The position numbers were made by a program, and so were the translations under genes. A stretch of 10,062 nucleotides of DNA from positions 812,348-822,409 of the forward strand of contig WELB01000002.1 in NCBI GenBank assembly GCA_009602725.1. Direction: 5' to 3'. Each line of letters begins with the position of its first letter. Position 1 is the first letter of the stretch. This document shows, in pieces, positions 7,778 to 10,062 of this stretch. The DNA is from Spirogloea muscicola. Lineage: Eukaryota > Streptophyta > Zygnematophyceae > Spirogloeales > Spirogloeaceae. The notes beneath the pieces were generated by a model. The model was not told the DNA's origin, made no database searches, and saw nothing but the letters and a program-made list of their open reading frames with translations.

Positions 7778-7781
7778 ATGT

Positions 7782-7787
7782 TTTATT
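7782..7787 (-). terminator. Possible poly(A) signal AATAAA of the neprosin gene
   Basis: On the minus strand AATAAA occurs about 140 bp downstream of the neprosin stop codon, in AT-rich sequence. No TGTAA is seen between it and the stop. Position and composition are the only support. Confidence 0.35.
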
Positions 7788-7882
7788 ACGTGCGAATTTA
7801 ATCGTCACATTGATTGTTGAAGCAAAGCGCTGAAGTCTCAACCACGACAGGTACAAGAAAGAAAATAAATACTGAGACTACA

Positions 7883-7898
7883 GAGCGACGCGTCGCTC
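7883..7898. repeat. Perfect 16-bp palindrome in the neprosin 3' UTR
   Basis: GAGCGACGCGTCGCTC is its own reverse complement and begins 30 bp after the stop codon at 7928. In RNA it could fold as a 6-bp stem with a CGCG tetraloop. As DNA it could be a dimeric protein site. Confidence 0.75.
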
Positions 7899-7927
7899 AG
7901 AAGGAGGATGATGGCATCTCTGCAGGA

Positions 7928-9625
7928 CTACCTGCAAGATGTGCTGTAGCCTGCGCCGCCGTAGAGGATGTACGCACCCTCACCATTGGTGCTGCTGTCA
8001 ATGCTCCCGCTGATGCTGTAGCACTTCGTATTGGTCGCGTACAATGACAACAATGACAAGCGCCGGCCAACACTAAAAGCTTTCAGGTCTTTGCTCACGT
8101 ACTCGATGTTGGAGACGGAGGAGGCACTCTTGATGCCGGCAGAGGGGAAGTAACCGCTGCCCATGGCGGTCTTGGTATGCCGGCCCCCCGGCCGCGAGTT
8201 GACGATCTCGCCGCCGTGCTGAAGTACGCTCGCACCGGCCCGGAAGTTGGGGACCAGCGATGCAGGCCAGTAGCCCACCAGCGTGCTGCCGAAGGCCAGC
8301 CACCAGTTGCCAGTCTTCGTGTCCTGCGAGCAAGCAAGCACTCACCAAGCGTCATGTGTGATCTGAGCAGCTCGAAGTGGGGCAGCCCTCCCTCCCATCC
8401 CCCAACCAACAATTATGTTCAGCAACTATTACTCGTTTCCTACTTCTCATGCTCGCCTTCCAAGCTTCTTTCCCCCTGCACAATCCTCATCCCCCTCCTC
8501 CCTCATCTTCCCCTTCCCCTCCACCATTGCTTCTCCTTCCCCTAACCTCTCCTGCTACTAAGTTTCCCCTCTACCCTCCCCCTTCCTCTCTGACGTGCGC
8601 ATGCATGCGGGCAGAGGCTGTGCTCCCCTCTCTACCCCCCTTTCCCAGTCCCCCTCCCATCATCAGGCACTAAAGACCAGATTGAGAATTTGGGTTGCCT
8701 GAACCATAAAGCGACTTATGTGCTCTGCAGTGAGTCGAACGCTGCACAAGCAAACACACATTGAAGGAGCAGCAGAAACGTGGACCCAGTAATCAGAGCG
8801 ATGCACACCTTGAAAACGGTGAGGCCAACTACGTAGTGCTTGCCGTTAACAGTGGACAGAGGGCCGAGCGCGCCGCCCAGGCGGACTCTGCTGCTCGTCT
8901 GGACAAAGCCCTGGCAGTCGAGGTTGTAGCAGCCCGTCTTCCTATAGGCATCTCTCTGCAGCCGAGCAAGCAACATGCGCCACCATAGCGTCAGCGGCAG
9001 TCTGCATTGCTGTGACTTTTGGCATCTCCATGTCAGGTGCGAGGGCCTTCAAAGCCCTGACAGCTCTCCCTGACGGTGGGGTTTGTCAGGGGCTCTTGCT
9101 TAAGTAAATGGAGGCAGTAGGGCGAGGTACTCACTGTCCAGTAGATGAAAAGGTGCGGGAGGCGGTCGCCGTACTTGCGCGGATAGACCTGGCACACAAA
9201 CAAGTTCCACTGGCTATAGTAGATTGTCCATCTTGAAGGCTAGATGGAGGCATGTAATTGGGGTTCAGGGCTAATGCTAGCCCACTTGCTTATACACAGA
9301 CATCCATTAAGCAGATATGTTCTCCCTGTCAGTAATCAACTGTGAGATGTTACCTACAAAACAAGAATGAGTGGAGCAATTAAGGACCTGCACTCCAGAC
9401 ATGATTGTCAGGGCCACAGACGGAATGGCGGCAGCGTCTGCTGCCGTGATTGCTCACCTGCCATCCCACCTCAATGGTCGTGAGGTCGCCTTTGGCATAG
9501 GTCCCAGTGGTGAGCCAGAGCTGTGTCAGGCTGAACTCGGCGGCGACCTCGACAGACGGCTGCCAGAGGCCAAAATTGGCATATGTGCCAAAAGTCGTGC
9601 TCGGCCCGTACTGCGAGATTGCATA
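7928..9625 (-). CDS. Neprosin domain (DUF239) protein, putative glutamic endopeptidase family G3; last four exons, 5' partial
   Basis: Exons in transcript order: 9625-9458, 9188-9135, 8955-8809, 8323-7928 (TAG). All joins are phase 0, giving 254 visible residues. Family signatures: FSLTQLWL (31-38), TTIEVGWQ (49-56) continuing into VYPRKYGDRLPHLFIYWT, then YRKTGCYNLDCQGFVQTSSRVRLGGALGPLS, then TGNWWLAFGSTLVGYWP, HGGEIV (159-164), HTKTAMGSGYFPSAG and a C-terminal YILYGGAGYSTSCR. Glu52 and Glu162 match the two catalytic glutamates known from pitcher-plant neprosin. Cys83/Cys88 and Cys224/Cys253 match its two disulfide pairs. Known members are secreted and cut after proline. Many plant homologues have no tested function. 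The N-terminal part (signal peptide, pro-domain) is not in the window. The visible domain appears intact. Proline specificity is inference. Confidence 0.92.
8324..8808 (-). other. Last intron of the neprosin gene (485 bp), purine-rich on the sense strand
   Basis: Donor GTGTGC after FK and acceptor CTCGCAG before DTKTGNWW. Between about 8385 and 8660 the plus strand is CCTCC/CCCTT-rich, so the transcript is GGA-rich. This is the opposite strand bias to the introns of the acyltransferase-like gene. The open frames on the plus strand here are compositional. Confidence 0.8.
9053..9094. repeat. Intronic inverted repeat able to form a hairpin
   Basis: AGCCCTGACA (9053-9062) pairs with TGTCAGGGGCT (9084-9094) with one bulged base and a 21-nt loop. 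It lies in the neprosin intron 8956-9134. Confidence 0.55.
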
Positions 9626-9956
9626 CTGTGAGCACGGCAGGCGGCAGACGCAGTCAGCCTTGACTGTGGACCCCCACACTGCTGATTTGGGGAGGAAGTC
9701 TGCTGCAAGCGATGGTTCACGGCACAGAGGGAGGGCAGGCCAGGGATAGACGAGGGGGAATTTGCTTGTATGAAGATGGAGGGCCAGAGCGACTCAGTAC
9801 AAAAGTAAGCACATCTACAAACGAAAGCCGCTTGCTACTTAAGAAGGAGAGGGTTGCTGGGGAGTGGAGAGAAGAGAGGACGGGGAGCTTAGGGAAGGGG
9901 ACGAGGATGGGTTGAGGAGAGGGAAAAGCTGAAGTGGGGGTGGAGTTAGGGGGTTG
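9626..9956. other. Neprosin upstream intron, no exon recognised
   Basis: The stretch upstream of the TGCTCACAG acceptor at 9626-9627 should hold intron and perhaps an earlier exon. I find no segment that matches the neprosin pro-domain in any frame. It becomes purine-rich on plus from about 9840, pyrimidine in the gene's sense. Confidence 0.5.
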
Positions 9957-10007
9957 GAGAGAGACAGGAGAGAGAGAGAGAGAGCGAGAGACAGAAGAGA
10001 GAGAGAC

Positions 10008-10062
<55 letters not shown>
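9957..10062. repeat. (GA)n microsatellite running off the window end
   Basis: GAGA dinucleotide repeat with early interruptions (GACAG, GCGAG), becoming pure over the last 40 or so bases and continuing to the final base. The full length is therefore unknown. Confidence 0.95.

Noticed and set aside
8377-8673. Plus-strand Pro/Ser-rich frame
   Set aside because: It is compositional, in the CCT-rich last intron of the neprosin gene.
9957-10062. GA repeat considered as a CRISPR-like or telomeric array
   Set aside because: It is a simple dinucleotide repeat with no spacers and no telomeric unit.

Overview
The window looks like nuclear DNA of a eukaryote, most likely a green alga; a Trebouxiophyte-type genome is my guess, not a demonstration. 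Three spliced protein genes can be read from homology and from exact GT..AG phase continuity. The introns are many and short (about 100-490 bp), GGC, CCT and GA microsatellites are abundant, and two of the genes belong to plant-lineage families. No bacterial-style operon, CRISPR array, rRNA or convincing tRNA is present. The sequence starts in a poly-C run, ends inside a long GA microsatellite and has one ambiguous base at 6063, so it may be a short contig bounded by simple repeats.

Region by region: (1) 66-3004, plus strand: the last ten exons of a gene closely resembling plant ACX4, the short-chain acyl-CoA oxidase of the acyl-CoA dehydrogenase/glutaryl-CoA dehydrogenase fold. The N-terminus lies upstream. 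The C-terminus has no canonical peroxisomal tripeptide. (2) 3005-3439: convergent intergenic spacer. (3) 3440 to about 6039, minus strand: a GC-rich condensation-domain acyltransferase-like gene (chloramphenicol-acetyltransferase-fold superfamily, resembling the alcohol acetyltransferase/PapA5 group). Six exons join perfectly in frame. Its HHxxxDG active-site motif reads HTSVCDR, and its 5' end is lost in GGC repeats. (4) 6040-7927: non-coding. It holds the likely promoter side of gene 2 and a 379-bp inverted-repeat element (6702-7080) with near-identical arms of about 62 bp, each containing a smaller hairpin, plus a third partial copy near 6274-6304. (5) 7928-9625, minus strand: the last four exons of a neprosin (DUF239, glutamic peptidase family G3) gene with both expected catalytic glutamates and both cysteine pairs. 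(6) 9626-10062: probable neprosin intron or upstream DNA, ending in (GA)n.

The three genes do not form an obvious pathway. One is lipid beta-oxidation, one is a putative acyl-transfer or pseudo-enzyme protein, and one is a putative secreted peptidase. The points most worth checking are the altered acyltransferase active site, the inverted-repeat element as a MITE or hairpin-RNA locus, and the missing peroxisomal signal.
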